Assembly (NCBI RefSeq): GCF_001854805.1
Contig: NZ_MBLO01000277.1
Span: 1-63,015, forward strand
From: Pseudofrankia coriaricola
GTDB lineage: Bacteria; Actinomycetota; Actinomycetes; Frankiales; Frankiaceae
Direction: 5' to 3'
Length of the DNA stretch: 63,015 bases
Shown here piece after piece: positions 51,857 to 61,340 of this stretch; position 1 is the stretch's first letter, and each line of letters opens with the position of its first letter. A program made the position numbers and the translations under genes. The notes beneath the pieces were generated by a model, which saw only the letters and a program-made list of their open reading frames with translations, was not told the DNA's origin and searched no databases.

Positions 51857-52752
51857 GACTGGCTCCCGCCAGTCGATCCGCCGGGGACGCAGCGGGCGGG
51901 GACGGCGCCGCCGGCCAGGATCCGGTCGCCGCCCGACGGGTCAGGGACGTTGGCACCAGGCGGTCGGCCAGGCCCCGGTGGGCCGGCGAAGATCTGGGCC
52001 ACCTCCAACCAGCGCCGCGCCGGCTCGCCGGTCGCCTCCAGCCGCAGGTCGTCGCGGTGGCGGCGCTGGGTGACGAGCAGGCAGAAGTCCAGGGCCGGTC
52101 CTCGCAGGACGGAGGTGGCGGAATCGGGGCCCCACTCCCATCGGTCGCACTCGGGCGCGGTGAGCTCCACCCGGACTGGATCGGCTGGGATGGGCCGGCC
52201 GCGCACGGTGAAACCCCAGGCCATGGTGGCCACACCCAGATGGGCGATGGGGCGGAGCCGGACGGTCGGGACCCGCTCCCGTCCCAGCGCGTCGGCGACG
52301 TCCTGACCGTGGGCCCACGTTTCCATCAGCCGCGCCGTGGCTGACGAGGCGGAGTTCATCGGCGGGCCGAACCACGGCAACTTCACGGTCGGATCTGCTG
52401 CCAGCAGGGCCGCCGACAGCGCGGCCCTGGCCTGGATGAACCAGTCGAGGGCGGCGGGCCCGGCGAGATCACGGCAGCGCGCGGCGATCACGTCGCTGAA
52501 GTCGTCGCCGAGTCCGGTCAGCTCCCGTGCCCTGGCCGCGAAGGCCTCGGGGTCGGTCGCGGCGAGCGCCGTCGCCTCATCAAAGTAGGCCAGGTGCGTG
52601 ACCTGGTCGCGGATGTTCCACCCGGCGGCTGGAGTCGGGGTGAGCCAGGCGTCCTCGTCCAACGGCTCCAGCAGCGCCAGCAGATCGACGGTCTCGGCTG
52701 TCAGATCGTCACACAGCGCGCGGACCCGCGCCGCCCTCGCGTCGTCCCCCAT
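51853..52752 (-). CDS. TIGR03084-type, mycothiol-isomerase-like metal-binding protein
   Basis: The product is 299 aa from ATG 52752. It starts with a four-helix DinB-like bundle: LTPTPAAGWNIRDQVTHLAY and FDEATAL, then METWAHGQDVADALG. His of VTHLAYFDE, with Glu and His of ETWAH, form a metal site like that of mycothiol-dependent maleylpyruvate isomerase. The TIGR03084 family is restricted to actinobacteria and has unknown function. It is one nucleotide from the crotonase stop and overlaps AtuA, so expressed together with carboxylase genes. Confidence 0.85.
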   Translation of the reverse strand: MGDDARAARVRALCDDLTAETVDLLALLEPLDEDAWLTPTPAAGWNIRDQVTHLAYFDEATALAATDPEAFAARARELTGLGDDFSDVIAARCRDLAGPAALDWFIQARAALSAALLAADPTVKLPWFGPPMNSASSATARLMETWAHGQDVADALGRERVPTVRLRPIAHLGVATMAWGFTVRGRPIPADPVRVELTAPECDRWEWGPDSATSVLRGPALDFCLLVTQRRHRDDLRLEATGEPARRWLEVAQIFAGPPGPGRPPGANVPDPSGGDRILAGGAVPARCVPGGSTGGSQS

Positions 52753-52753
52753 C

Positions 52754-53563
52754 TCAGCGTCCCTTCCATACCGGCCGGCGGCCCTCTCGGAATGCCCGCG
52801 GCCCCTCCTGGGCGTCGTCACTCAGGTAGACCGGCTCCCACAGCCGCTCGGCCTCCTCGTAAGCACGTTCCACCGGATACCGGGCCAACAGTCCGACGGT
52901 CTGCTTGGCCAGCCGGACCGACAGTGGTGCGTTGGCGGCCACGCGCAGCGCGAGGTCGTGGGCGGCCGCGCGCAGCTGATCGGCCGGCACGACCTCGTTG
53001 ACCAGGCCCAGCTCATAGCCGCGCCGCGCGGAGACCGGCTCGCCGGTCAGCAGCATGTGCATGACCACCCGCGGGGGCAGCAGGTAGGGCAGCGACGCGG
53101 CCCACGGTGTTCCCCGCCCCACCTTCGCCTCGGTGATCGCGAAGCGGGCATGCTCGGCGGCCACGACCAGGTCGGCGCACTGGGTCAGCAGGAAACCGCC
53201 GGCATATGCGACGCCGTTGACCGCCGCGATGACCGGCTTGTCGATCTCGATGTTCCGCCCGATCTGCGGGAGGTAGTCGGGTGGCGGGACCCGCAGTGTC
53301 TCGGTTGCCATCTCCTTGAGGTCGCCGCCCGCGCAGAAGGCCCTGTCCCCGGCCGCGGTCATGACGAGCACCGCGGCATCGACGTCGTCGCGGAACCGCC
53401 GCACGCCCGTCCACAGCCCCGCGCGGACCTCCGCCGACAGCGCGTTGCGGCGTTCTGGACGATCGATCGTCAGCCAGGCGACCGGCCCGTCGAGGGCGTA
53501 GCCGACCGCCGGACGCTCGCTGCCGTCCGCCGCGCCCTCGTCCGGCGCGGCCTCACCGGTCAC
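52754..53563 (-). CDS. Enoyl-CoA hydratase family, Atu/Liu-type
   Basis: The product is 269 aa from GTG 53563, overlapping the stop of the biotin carboxylase gene (GTGA). Oxyanion motifs are FCAGGDLKEM and NGVAYAGGFLLTQCADLVVA. Glu in FAITEAKVGRGTPWAASLPY occupies the first catalytic site as in AtuE and LiuC, whose substrates are isohexenylglutaconyl-CoA and methylglutaconyl-CoA. It probably hydrates the glutaconyl-CoA type product made by the adjacent carboxylase. Specificity is not settled by sequence. Confidence 0.9.
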   Translation of the reverse strand: MTGEAAPDEGAADGSERPAVGYALDGPVAWLTIDRPERRNALSAEVRAGLWTGVRRFRDDVDAAVLVMTAAGDRAFCAGGDLKEMATETLRVPPPDYLPQIGRNIEIDKPVIAAVNGVAYAGGFLLTQCADLVVAAEHARFAITEAKVGRGTPWAASLPYLLPPRVVMHMLLTGEPVSARRGYELGLVNEVVPADQLRAAAHDLALRVAANAPLSVRLAKQTVGLLARYPVERAYEEAERLWEPVYLSDDAQEGPRAFREGRRPVWKGR

Positions 53564-55560
53564 GCCGTGCCGTCCGCGGTGACGATGGCCAGGATGTGCC
53601 CGCTGTCGACGGTGTCGCCCGGCCCGGCGGAGATCTCGGTGACGACGCCGTCGACCGGCGTGCGGACGGTGTGCTCCATCTTCATCGCCTCCAGCACGAG
53701 GATTGGGTCACCTGCAGTGACCCGGTCGCCTACGGCCACGGCCAGGCGCACCACGACGCCGGGCATGGGCGCCGCGAGCGAGCCCGGCGCCTCGGCCGCC
53801 CCCGGCTCGACGAAGCGCGGCACTTCCCGGGCGGCCGTCGAACCGCCCCGGCCGTCGGCATACCACCAGCCGTCGGCGGCGTGGGTGAGGTGCACCGTCG
53901 CGCGGATCCCGGCTACGGTGAGGTCCACCATCTCGGCCTCGGTCCGGTGCGCGAGCACCTCGTAGTCCCTGCCGTCGACGGTCGCCTCGATCCGATCGGC
54001 GCGGCGTCGATACAGCACCTCGATCTGCCGGCCGTCGACCTCGAAGGCGACCCGCTGGGGGACGACGGCGACGTTGCGCCAGCCCGCAGGGGCGGTCGGC
54101 AGGACGGCGGCCGCCCGCCGCCGCTCGACCCCGGCGAGGGTGGCCGCGAGCAGATGGGTGGCCACCACCGCGTCCGGCAGTCCGCTCGATCCGAGCGCGG
54201 TGAGGTCCAGGCCGTCGAGGTAGCCGGTATCCACCTGGCCAGAGCGGAACCGCTCGTCGCGCAGGATCGCCACCAGCAGGGACCGGTTCGTGGTCAGCCC
54301 GTGCACGCGGGTCCGGTCGAGGGCGCGGGCCAGCCGGCGGATCGCCTGGTCCCGGGTGGCTCCGTGGGCGATCACCTTGGCCAGCATTGCGTCGTAGTGA
54401 ACGCCGACCACCGACCCGTCCGCCACGCCCCGGTCGACCCGAATGCCGGCGAGCGCGGGGACGTCGAAGCGGTGAACGGTACCGATCGCGGGCAGGAATC
54501 CGGCCGCGACATCCTCGGCATAGAGGCGGGCCTCGATCGCGTGCCCGTCGATGCGGGCCGCGCGCAGCTCATCGGGCAACGGCTCGCCTTCAGCGACCCG
54601 CAGCTGGGCGCGGACCAGGTCCAGGCCGGTGATCTCCTCAGTGACCGGATGCTCGACCTGCAGGCGGGTGTTCACCTCGAGGAAGAAGAACCGGCCCCGC
54701 GGGTCGAGCACGAACTCGACGGTGCCCGCTCCGACGTACCCGATCGCCTTGGCGGCGGCGATCGCGGCCGAACCCAGACTCCCCCGCAGCTCGTCATCGA
54801 CGGCGACCGACGGCGCCTCCTCGATGATCTTTTGGAAGCGTCGCTGAACCGAGCACTCACGCTCGAACAGGTGCACCACGTCACCGAACGCGTCGCCGAA
54901 GATCTGCACCTCGATGTGGCGGGGCCGCTCGACGTAGGTCTCAAGGAAGACCGCGCCGTCGCCGAACGCCGCCGCCGCCTCGCGGCGCGCGCCCGCGACG
55001 GCCGTGGCCAGCCCGGCCGGCTCGCGCACGATCCGCATGCCCCGACCGCCACCGCCGTAGACCGCCTTGACCAGCAGCGGGAACTCCAGACTCGCCGTGG
55101 CCTGTACCAGTCGCGCGGGGTCGGCGGCCAGCTCGTCGTCGACCACCAGGCCAGCGAGCACCGGCACACCCGCCTGCGCCATCAGCGTCTTGGCCTGGGT
55201 CTTGGAGCCCATCGCCTCGATGGCCTCCGGCGGCGGCCCGACGAACACGAGCCCGGCGTGCGCGCAGGCACGGGCGAAACCGGCGTTCTCCGACAGGAAC
55301 CCGTAGCCGGGGTGGACGGCATCGGCGCCGGTCCGCCGCGCCGCGTCGAGGATCGCGTCGAGGCGCAGGTATGTCTCGGCCGGCGTCGCGCCGGGGAGCC
55401 GGACAGCCTCGTCGGCCTCGTCGACGAAAGGAGTCTCCGCGTCCGGGTCGCTGAACACAGCAACCGTCGCGATGTCCATCTCGTGGGCGGTGCGAAGGAT
55501 CCGGGAGGCGATCTCGCCCCGGTTCGCGACCAGCAGCTTCTTGATTCGGTTCACCGGCAT
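53560..55560 (-). CDS. Acyl-CoA carboxylase alpha subunit (biotin carboxylase and biotin carrier)
   Basis: The product is 666 aa from ATG 55560, four bases after the beta-subunit stop. Domains: BC N-terminal (KKLLVANRGEIASRILRTAH), ATP-grasp (KAVYGGGGRGMRIVREP, HIEVQIFGD, ERECSVQRRFQKIIEEAPS), BC C-terminal, linker, and a biotinyl domain at about 595-666. Lys627 in LEAMKMEHT is the biotinylated residue. Length and order match the alpha subunits of methylcrotonyl-, geranyl- and propionyl-type carboxylases. It works with the beta subunit in the cytoplasm, using ATP and bicarbonate. Confidence 0.96.
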   Translation of the reverse strand: MPVNRIKKLLVANRGEIASRILRTAHEMDIATVAVFSDPDAETPFVDEADEAVRLPGATPAETYLRLDAILDAARRTGADAVHPGYGFLSENAGFARACAHAGLVFVGPPPEAIEAMGSKTQAKTLMAQAGVPVLAGLVVDDELAADPARLVQATASLEFPLLVKAVYGGGGRGMRIVREPAGLATAVAGARREAAAAFGDGAVFLETYVERPRHIEVQIFGDAFGDVVHLFERECSVQRRFQKIIEEAPSVAVDDELRGSLGSAAIAAAKAIGYVGAGTVEFVLDPRGRFFFLEVNTRLQVEHPVTEEITGLDLVRAQLRVAEGEPLPDELRAARIDGHAIEARLYAEDVAAGFLPAIGTVHRFDVPALAGIRVDRGVADGSVVGVHYDAMLAKVIAHGATRDQAIRRLARALDRTRVHGLTTNRSLLVAILRDERFRSGQVDTGYLDGLDLTALGSSGLPDAVVATHLLAATLAGVERRRAAAVLPTAPAGWRNVAVVPQRVAFEVDGRQIEVLYRRRADRIEATVDGRDYEVLAHRTEAEMVDLTVAGIRATVHLTHAADGWWYADGRGGSTAAREVPRFVEPGAAEAPGSLAAPMPGVVVRLAVAVGDRVTAGDPILVLEAMKMEHTVRTPVDGVVTEISAGPGDTVDSGHILAIVTADGTA

Positions 55561-55564
55561 CGCC

Positions 55565-57211
55565 TCACATCCGGAAGACGCCGTAGCCGCGGCGTCCCTC
55601 GACCGGTGCGGAGTGGACGGCCGACAGCGCGAGGCCAAGCACCGTGCGGGTGTCGCGCGGGTCGATGACGCCGTCGTCGTACACCTTGCCGCTCATGAAG
55701 AAGGAGTGGGACTCGGCGTCAATCTGCCGTTCGATCTCGGCCCGGCGCCGCGCGTCGGCCTCCTCGTCGAACGGTCGGCCGGCGGCGCTCGCCGAGGCCC
55801 TGCCGACGATCGACAGCACGCCGGCGAGCTGAGCGGAGCCCATCACCGCGCACCGAGCGCCAACCCAGGTGAACATGAACCGAGGGTCGTAGGCTCTGCC
55901 CGACATGCCGTAGTTGCCGGCGCCGAACGATGCCGCCATGTTGACCGTCAGATGTGGCACCGCGCTGTTCGTCACCGCGTTGATCAACTTAGCGCCGTCC
56001 GGGATGATGCCTCCCCGCTCGTACTGGGTCCCGACCATGAAGCCGGTCGTGTTCTGCAGGAAGACCAGGGGGGTGTCGATCTGGTTGGCAATCTGGATGA
56101 ACTCCGCGCCCTTCTTGGCCTCAGCGCTGAACAGCACGCCATTGGCGTTGGCCAGGATGCCGACACCGAAGCCGTGGATCGAGGCCCAACCGGTGACCAG
56201 GCTGGTGCCGAAGTCCGGCTTGTACTCGCCGAACCGAGAGCCATCGACCACGCGGGCGATGGCCTCCCTCGGGTCGAACGGCACCCGGAAATCGGCCGGG
56301 GCGATGCCGAGCAGTTCCTCGGGATCATGGAGGGGCGGGTCGGCCGGCAGTCTCGGCCCGGGGCCGGCCTTCCGCCAGTTGATCTCCGACAGAATGCGCC
56401 GGCCGATCCTGATGGCGTCGTGTTCGTCGACCGCGAAGTAGTCGCCGAGCCCTGAGATCCGGGTGTGCATGGCGGCGCCGCCGAGCTCTTCGTCGTCGGC
56501 CTCCTCACCGGTCGCCATCCTGACCAGCGGGGGCCCGCCGAGGAACACCTTCGCCTGCAGGTCGACGAGCACCGTGTGGTCACACATCCCGGGCACGTAG
56601 GCGCCGCCGGCGGTCGAGTTGCCGAACACCAGCGCGATCGTCGGGACGCCCGCCGCCGACAGCTCGGACAGGTCATGGAAGATCTTTCCTGCCTGCACGA
56701 AGAGATCGGACTGGCTCGGCAGGTCCGCGCCACCGGACTCGACCAGGTTGACCACCGGCAGGCGGTTGCGTCTGGCGATCTCGAGCGCGCGCAGGGTCTT
56801 GCGCAGCGAATATGGGTTCATCGCGCCGCCGCGGACGGTGGGGTCATGCGCGATGATCACGATCTCGACGCCGGACACCTCACCGATACCGGTGACCACG
56901 CTCGCACCGACTGTGAACTCGCTCCCCCAAGCCGCCAGGGTCGACAGCTCGAGGAACGGGGCGTCCCGGTCGAGCAACAGCTCGATGCGCTCCCGGACCA
57001 GTAGGCGCCCCCGCTCCCGGTGCCGGGCCTGGTAACGCTCGCCGCCGCCCGCGCTGGCCAGCTCGAACTGCTCTTCCAACGCGGCGAGGTTGGCGAGCTG
57101 GGCGTCGCGGTTGGCCCGGTAGCCCTCCGACGACAGGTCGACCCGCGACCGCAGGACGACCCCCTCGTCCATGCGGGGACAGCTCCGACCGTGCAGGATG
57201 CCGACGCCCAT
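55565..57211 (-). CDS. Acyl-CoA carboxylase beta subunit (carboxyltransferase)
   Basis: The product is 548 aa from ATG 57211 (GGGAG upstream; ATG 57172 lacks a ribosome site). N- and C-terminal carboxyltransferase domains: VVNLVESGGADLPSQSDLFV, FGNSTAGGAYVPGMCDHTVL, QNTTGFMVGTQYERGGIIPD and VNMAASFGAGNYGMSGRAYD. This is the methylcrotonyl/geranyl-CoA type. Specificity between those is attributed in Pseudomonas to one beta residue (bulky Phe or small Gly). By rough alignment FVQAGKIF here puts Ala at that place, pointing away from methylcrotonyl-CoA; this needs a proper alignment. First gene of the six-gene operon. Confidence 0.95.
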   Translation of the reverse strand: MGVGILHGRSCPRMDEGVVLRSRVDLSSEGYRANRDAQLANLAALEEQFELASAGGGERYQARHRERGRLLVRERIELLLDRDAPFLELSTLAAWGSEFTVGASVVTGIGEVSGVEIVIIAHDPTVRGGAMNPYSLRKTLRALEIARRNRLPVVNLVESGGADLPSQSDLFVQAGKIFHDLSELSAAGVPTIALVFGNSTAGGAYVPGMCDHTVLVDLQAKVFLGGPPLVRMATGEEADDEELGGAAMHTRISGLGDYFAVDEHDAIRIGRRILSEINWRKAGPGPRLPADPPLHDPEELLGIAPADFRVPFDPREAIARVVDGSRFGEYKPDFGTSLVTGWASIHGFGVGILANANGVLFSAEAKKGAEFIQIANQIDTPLVFLQNTTGFMVGTQYERGGIIPDGAKLINAVTNSAVPHLTVNMAASFGAGNYGMSGRAYDPRFMFTWVGARCAVMGSAQLAGVLSIVGRASASAAGRPFDEEADARRRAEIERQIDAESHSFFMSGKVYDDGVIDPRDTRTVLGLALSAVHSAPVEGRRGYGVFRM

Positions 57212-57555
57212 AGGTCTCCCGCCACACCGTTAGTGAATGATCGATATTCGCCGGCTCTTACCCCGGCCGCCACTGGCGGGCACAATGCCCGACTCTGAAG
57301 CACTATCGGGACCGACCGCCGGGTGCCTGGACAGCGAACTAGTGAATCTGCATTCTCTACAACCGTTTGTGGCAGGGATCACATCCCAGGGCGCCGAGAA
57401 GCGGCGGCGCGTCAACGGCCGCCGAAAGACGGTTGCGAGGCTCATCTGGCCTCGGTGTAGCGAACGACCGCTCCAGACGGAGCCGGGAGCCAGCTTCTCG
57501 ACCTGGTTCCGTCCTAGCGACACGGCCGATCGGCCCCTGGCGGTCCCTCGTCGTT
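57212..57555. other. Promoter region of the Atu-like operon and gene-less DNA
   Basis: About 340 bases. Minus-strand promoter of the carboxylase operon expected near 57230-57260, an A+T-richer patch. No dyad of the island type is present. No gene recognised. Confidence 0.4.
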
Positions 57556-57756
57556 CGTCGCTTGGACGCAGACCTGGAGGACCGCGATGTGCTGGCCCAC
57601 GGTCGCCGGGAGATCAACACGACGGACCTGGTTGTCACGCCAGGCTTCGTCGACGGCCACATCCACCTGGATGCCCAGCTTTACTGGGACCCGGCCGGCA
57701 CCCCGTCGTGCTGGCACGGCGTCACCTCGGTCGTTCTCGGGAACTGTGGCGTGACG
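57556..57756 (+). pseudogene. D-aminoacylase-type amidohydrolase (amidohydrolase-3) N-terminal fragment
   Basis: About 67 codons read [40 protein letters not shown] and VVLGNCGVT. This includes the metal-binding HxH (GHIH) of N-acyl-D-amino-acid deacylases. The remaining 450 residues are missing, and no start codon is apparent before it. It is a truncated remnant near an IS scrap. Confidence 0.75.
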
Positions 57757-57892
57757 GTTCGCGCCCTGCCGGCCCGGCGACGAGCATCAGCAGGGCGTGC
57801 CAGCCGTCGGTGGCCTGTACCGTGCCAGAACTCGGCTTCAGGCCGTTGACCTGTGGCTTCGCCGCCCAGCCCGTGGCGCATGACCGTGTCTC

Positions 57893-58503
57893 ATGGTGGT
57901 GCGGTTGGTGTACCTGGCGATCGTGCGGATGTTTGGCTGGCTGGTGCTGCTGGCGCGTAGCGACGCAGCGAGGACGACGGAACTGTTGGTACTGCGCCAC
58001 GAGGTCGCTGTGCTACGTCGCCAGGTTGGATGGCCCCGATTCACCTGGCCAGACCGCGCGGTCCTGGCCGCGCTGGCCCGACTGCTACCCCGCGAGGTCC
58101 GATCGTGCCGGCTGGTCACCACGACGACGCTGCCGGCCTGGCACCGCCGCCTGGCCCGCCGACGCTGGACCTACCCACACCGGACGGGCCACCCGCCGGT
58201 GGACGATGACCTACGGACGCTCGTGATCCGCCTGGCCCGCGACAACTGAGCTTGGCCCCCGAGTACCGACAGTGTCCGCCGTAGGGGGCCGAGCTCAGCG
58301 CCCGCTGGCCGCGTGTGATGTTTCCCGACGCTCGCCGCCGGATCAGGTCGGGCAATGCGACTTGCCCGGCATCGTGTCGTAGTCCGCGAAGTAGAAGCCG
58401 CTACCCGAACCGATCACCGCCCCCGACCGGCTCACCCACCTCAACATCCGCTGACGCGACCACCTCGGCGGCATCCTGCACGAGTACGAACATGCCGCCT
58501 GAC
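57893..58503 (+). pseudogene. Integrase-type (rve) transposase remnant
   Basis: The 5' end, 57893-58249, reads [54 protein letters not shown] and [12 protein letters not shown] before a stop: the HTH half of an integrase-family IS transposase, usually followed by PRWG-RR-QGEL. Near 58410-58503 a piece of the 3' end is legible (TAPDRLTHLNIR, stop, RDHLGGILHEYEHAA). The catalytic DDE core is deleted or unreadable. The element is dead. Confidence 0.75.
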
Positions 58504-58707
58504 CTGCCCGGACGTACTTTTCGGCAAGTACAGGGTGCTAGCACGCGGAACTCCGGGTTCTGGCCACCCTTGGCAAGAAGCACCGCGGTGCGTCTGAATG
58601 GTCGCCATGCAGCGAGCGCGCCGATCCGGCGGTTCATGCTGGTCAGGTCATCGCCATCGCCGTCAGATGAATGGGGCGATCCTCCAACGAGGGGAAACGA
58701 GATCGTC
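58504..58707. other. Region upstream of the permease gene
   Basis: Two hundred bases between IS remnant and the permease start. No ATPase gene or tail of one was seen, although such permeases are normally preceded by one. Confidence 0.4.
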
Positions 58708-61146
58708 ATGATGCGGTCCGTCAGTGCGGCGCTGGCGCCTGTGTGGGGGTGGCTGTGGCTGGACCTGCGCCGCCGCGCCCGGTCGCTGGTGGTACTGGCG
58801 TTGCTGGTGGCGGTGGCGTCCGGCACGGTGATGGCGGCGACGGCGGGGGCGCGCCGCGGCGATTCGGCGATGGACCGGCTGCTCGCCCGGACCCTGCCGG
58901 TAACGGTGCTGATAATCCCGAGCCAGCCGATCGTCGACTGGGCGCCGGTGCGGAAGTTGCCCGGCGTCGCCGCGCTCGGCGAAATCGTGAGCAGCAGCTC
59001 CAATCTGAGGTTGGAGGGAATCCCGGAAGACGGGGTCAACCGGGTAACGCCGGCAGACGGCGGGCTGATGGGGACGATCGAGCGGCCGGTGGTGCTGTCG
59101 GGCCGACTCGCCGACCCGGCGCGGGTGGACGAGGTGGTCGTCAGCCCCGCCTTCCTCGACTACAACCACCTCAAGCTGGGGGACACGGTCACCGCGAGGC
59201 TGTTCACCCCGGCGGAGGTCGACCATGGCGGCACGGGCGAGGAGGTAACCCCGACCGGGCCCCGCCAGCCGCTGCGGATCGTCGGGGTCGTCCGGTCGAA
59301 CGTCTTCATCAGCGAGCCCGGCGGGTCCGGGGATCTTCCCCGGCGGCTGGTCACGACCGAGGCGTTCACCGCGAAGTACCGCGCCAACCTGCTGGGCAGC
59401 ACGGGCGAGATCTGGGCTGTGGTCCGGTTGACCGTCGGCGAGGCCGGCATTCCCGCGTTCCAGCGGGCGTTCGCGAACCTGACCGGCCGCGACGACAGCA
59501 GTTTCCAAAACTGGTGGCGGGTCGCTCGCCAGAATGAGAAGGCGACCGGTTTCGAGGCCGGTGTCCTGCTGGCGTTGGCGCTGGCCGCCCTGCTGGCGGC
59601 GGTGGTGCTGCTCGGCCAGATGGTCCTTCGCTACACCGCGGCGTCCGTCGCCGATCTGGAGACGCTGCGGACGCTGGGGATGACGTCCAGGGAGGCGGTG
59701 CTGGCGTCCGCGGTCGGGCCGGCGCTCGCCGCTGTCGCTGGGGTGGTCGCCGGGGCGGGTGCGGCGGTGGCGGTGTCCCCGCTGTTCCCGATCGGCGCGG
59801 CGAGCTACATGGAGCCCGATCCGGGGGTGGACGCGGATCTGGCGGTGCTGGTCGGGGTGGCCGGGGTCGTGGTGGTGGCGATGGTGGCGACCGCGGTGGG
59901 CTCGACATGGTTCGCGTTGATGGCGAAGAGGGCCGTCGTGCCCGCTCGCCGGTCGGTGGTCGCGGCGGCGGCGTACCGGCTGGAGCTGCCGGTGCCGGTC
60001 GTGGTCGGCATCCGGTTCGCCCTCGAACCGGGCCGAGGCCGGGCGGCGGTGCCGGTGCGGCCGGCGCTGGTCGGCGCGGTGGTGGGTGTGCTCGGGGTGC
60101 TGGCCGCGCTGACGTTCCGGGCCGGGGCGGTGGACGCGGCGGGAAACCCGGCGCGGTTCGGCCAGGTGCCGCTCGCTGCCTGGGTCGGCAATGACAGCGC
60201 GGACTTCGGACCGACGCGGCCGGTGCAGGAGGCGTGGGCCCGCGACCCGGACGTGGTGGGGGTCAACGACACCCGGGTGGGGTCTGCCCTGGTGGGCAGC
60301 GCATCTATCACCGTCTTCAGCTACGCGCCGGTGGGCGAACGTCCGCTGCCCGTGGTGACGCTGTCCGGCCGGATGCCCACCGGGCCGGGCGAGATTGCGC
60401 TGGCGCCGGAATCGGCCCACGAAGCGGGGGCGAAGGTCGGAGACCTGCTGACCGTCAATGCCGGGGCGCCGGCCCGGCTGCGGGTGACCGGCATCGCGTT
60501 CGTCCCCGAAAATCCCCAGAACTCCTACGCCGAGGGGGCCTGGCTCACCGCCGAGGGCTACGAGCGGGTGTTCCCCGATGGTTTCTTCATGTTCCACGAA
60601 ACGCATCTGGCGCTCGGTCCCGGCGCGGACGTCGCGGCCGTGACGGAGCGGCTGACCGCGACGATCGTCCAGGTCGCCGGGGCGCCGGTGATTCCCATCG
60701 GCGAGAACCCAATCGTTCCGGGCGAGATCACCCAGGTCCGGAACGTGCGGGTGCTGCCGCTGGCGCTGGGGGTGTTCCTCGGCCTGCTCGCGGTGGGCGC
60801 GACCGGCCATGCGCTGGCCACCGCGGCGCGCCAGCGCAGACATGAGGTGGCGGTGCTGCGCGCGTTGGGTGTCACCCGGAGGCAGAGCCGGCTGATCGTG
60901 GTCACGCAGGCCATCACGATCGCCATCGTGGGGCTGGCCTTCGGCGTGCCGCTGGGGGTGGCGCTGGGCCGGATGGTGTGGCGGTGGGTCGCTGAGAGCG
61001 TGCCGTTGCAGTACGTGCCGCCGGTCGCCGTCCTCGCGCTGGCGCTGGTCGGGCCGGCGGCGTTGCTGGTGGGCACCCTGCTGGCCACGCTGCCGGCCCG
61101 CCGCGCCGCCCGCCTCCGCGCCGGCGACGTCCTGCGGGCGGAATGA
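58708..61146 (+). CDS. FtsX/MacB-type ABC transporter permease (orphan)
   Basis: The product is 812 aa from ATG 58708 (the ribosome site is weak; ATG 58711 is equivalent). The layout is that of a fused double FtsX permease: TM at about 20-45, a large extracytoplasmic domain, three TM with ALAALLAAVVLLGQMVLRYT and LETLRTLGMTSREAVLASAV, then a second set with [20 protein letters not shown] near the end. Such proteins usually pump lipoproteins or peptides with an ATPase partner. None is in the window; the upstream DNA is IS debris. Confidence 0.9.
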   Translation: MMRSVSAALAPVWGWLWLDLRRRARSLVVLALLVAVASGTVMAATAGARRGDSAMDRLLARTLPVTVLIIPSQPIVDWAPVRKLPGVAALGEIVSSSSNLRLEGIPEDGVNRVTPADGGLMGTIERPVVLSGRLADPARVDEVVVSPAFLDYNHLKLGDTVTARLFTPAEVDHGGTGEEVTPTGPRQPLRIVGVVRSNVFISEPGGSGDLPRRLVTTEAFTAKYRANLLGSTGEIWAVVRLTVGEAGIPAFQRAFANLTGRDDSSFQNWWRVARQNEKATGFEAGVLLALALAALLAAVVLLGQMVLRYTAASVADLETLRTLGMTSREAVLASAVGPALAAVAGVVAGAGAAVAVSPLFPIGAASYMEPDPGVDADLAVLVGVAGVVVVAMVATAVGSTWFALMAKRAVVPARRSVVAAAAYRLELPVPVVVGIRFALEPGRGRAAVPVRPALVGAVVGVLGVLAALTFRAGAVDAAGNPARFGQVPLAAWVGNDSADFGPTRPVQEAWARDPDVVGVNDTRVGSALVGSASITVFSYAPVGERPLPVVTLSGRMPTGPGEIALAPESAHEAGAKVGDLLTVNAGAPARLRVTGIAFVPENPQNSYAEGAWLTAEGYERVFPDGFFMFHETHLALGPGADVAAVTERLTATIVQVAGAPVIPIGENPIVPGEITQVRNVRVLPLALGVFLGLLAVGATGHALATAARQRRHEVAVLRALGVTRRQSRLIVVTQAITIAIVGLAFGVPLGVALGRMVWRWVAESVPLQYVPPVAVLALALVGPAALLVGTLLATLPARRAARLRAGDVLRAE

Positions 61147-61155
61147 GATCGCGCG

Positions 61156-61340
61156 ATGGGGAGCGTCGATGCAGTCGACGTCAAACGCGGAAGCATGGTC
61201 ATGCCCATGGTGACCAGCGACATCGCCGACAAGGTTCACGTCCACGGCTACGACGCCGAAGCCGAGCTGGAGCCTGGCGCGGAACGCGTCGTCACCCTGG
61301 TCGCCGACCGCGGCGCCTCCAAACGAAGCGCTGCTCGATC
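61156..61340 (+). pseudogene. Cupredoxin-like domain scrap
   Basis: One frame reads MPMVTSDIADKVHVHGYDAE then AELEPGAERVVTLVADRG. The D-VHVHGYD-…-PG pattern matches a small cupredoxin-type domain used in secreted copper or EfeO-like proteins. The continuation (…PGVFEVE-HE-…) is lost into a G/R-rich frame. A short remnant at best. Confidence 0.4.

Noticed and set aside
53596-55668. A 690-codon plus frame opposite the carboxylase alpha gene
   Set aside because: Antisense shadow with no motifs; the sense strand is an unambiguous carboxylase.
57230-57260. A GAAT-N7-ATTC repeat as operator of the Atu-like operon
   Set aside because: The arms are only four bases and the register is imperfect; chance is a sufficient explanation.
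58663-61245. An 860-codon minus frame opposite the permease gene
   Set aside because: Composition is dominated by His, Arg, Gln and Pro, the usual antisense shadow of a G+C-rich membrane protein gene. No family motif is present.
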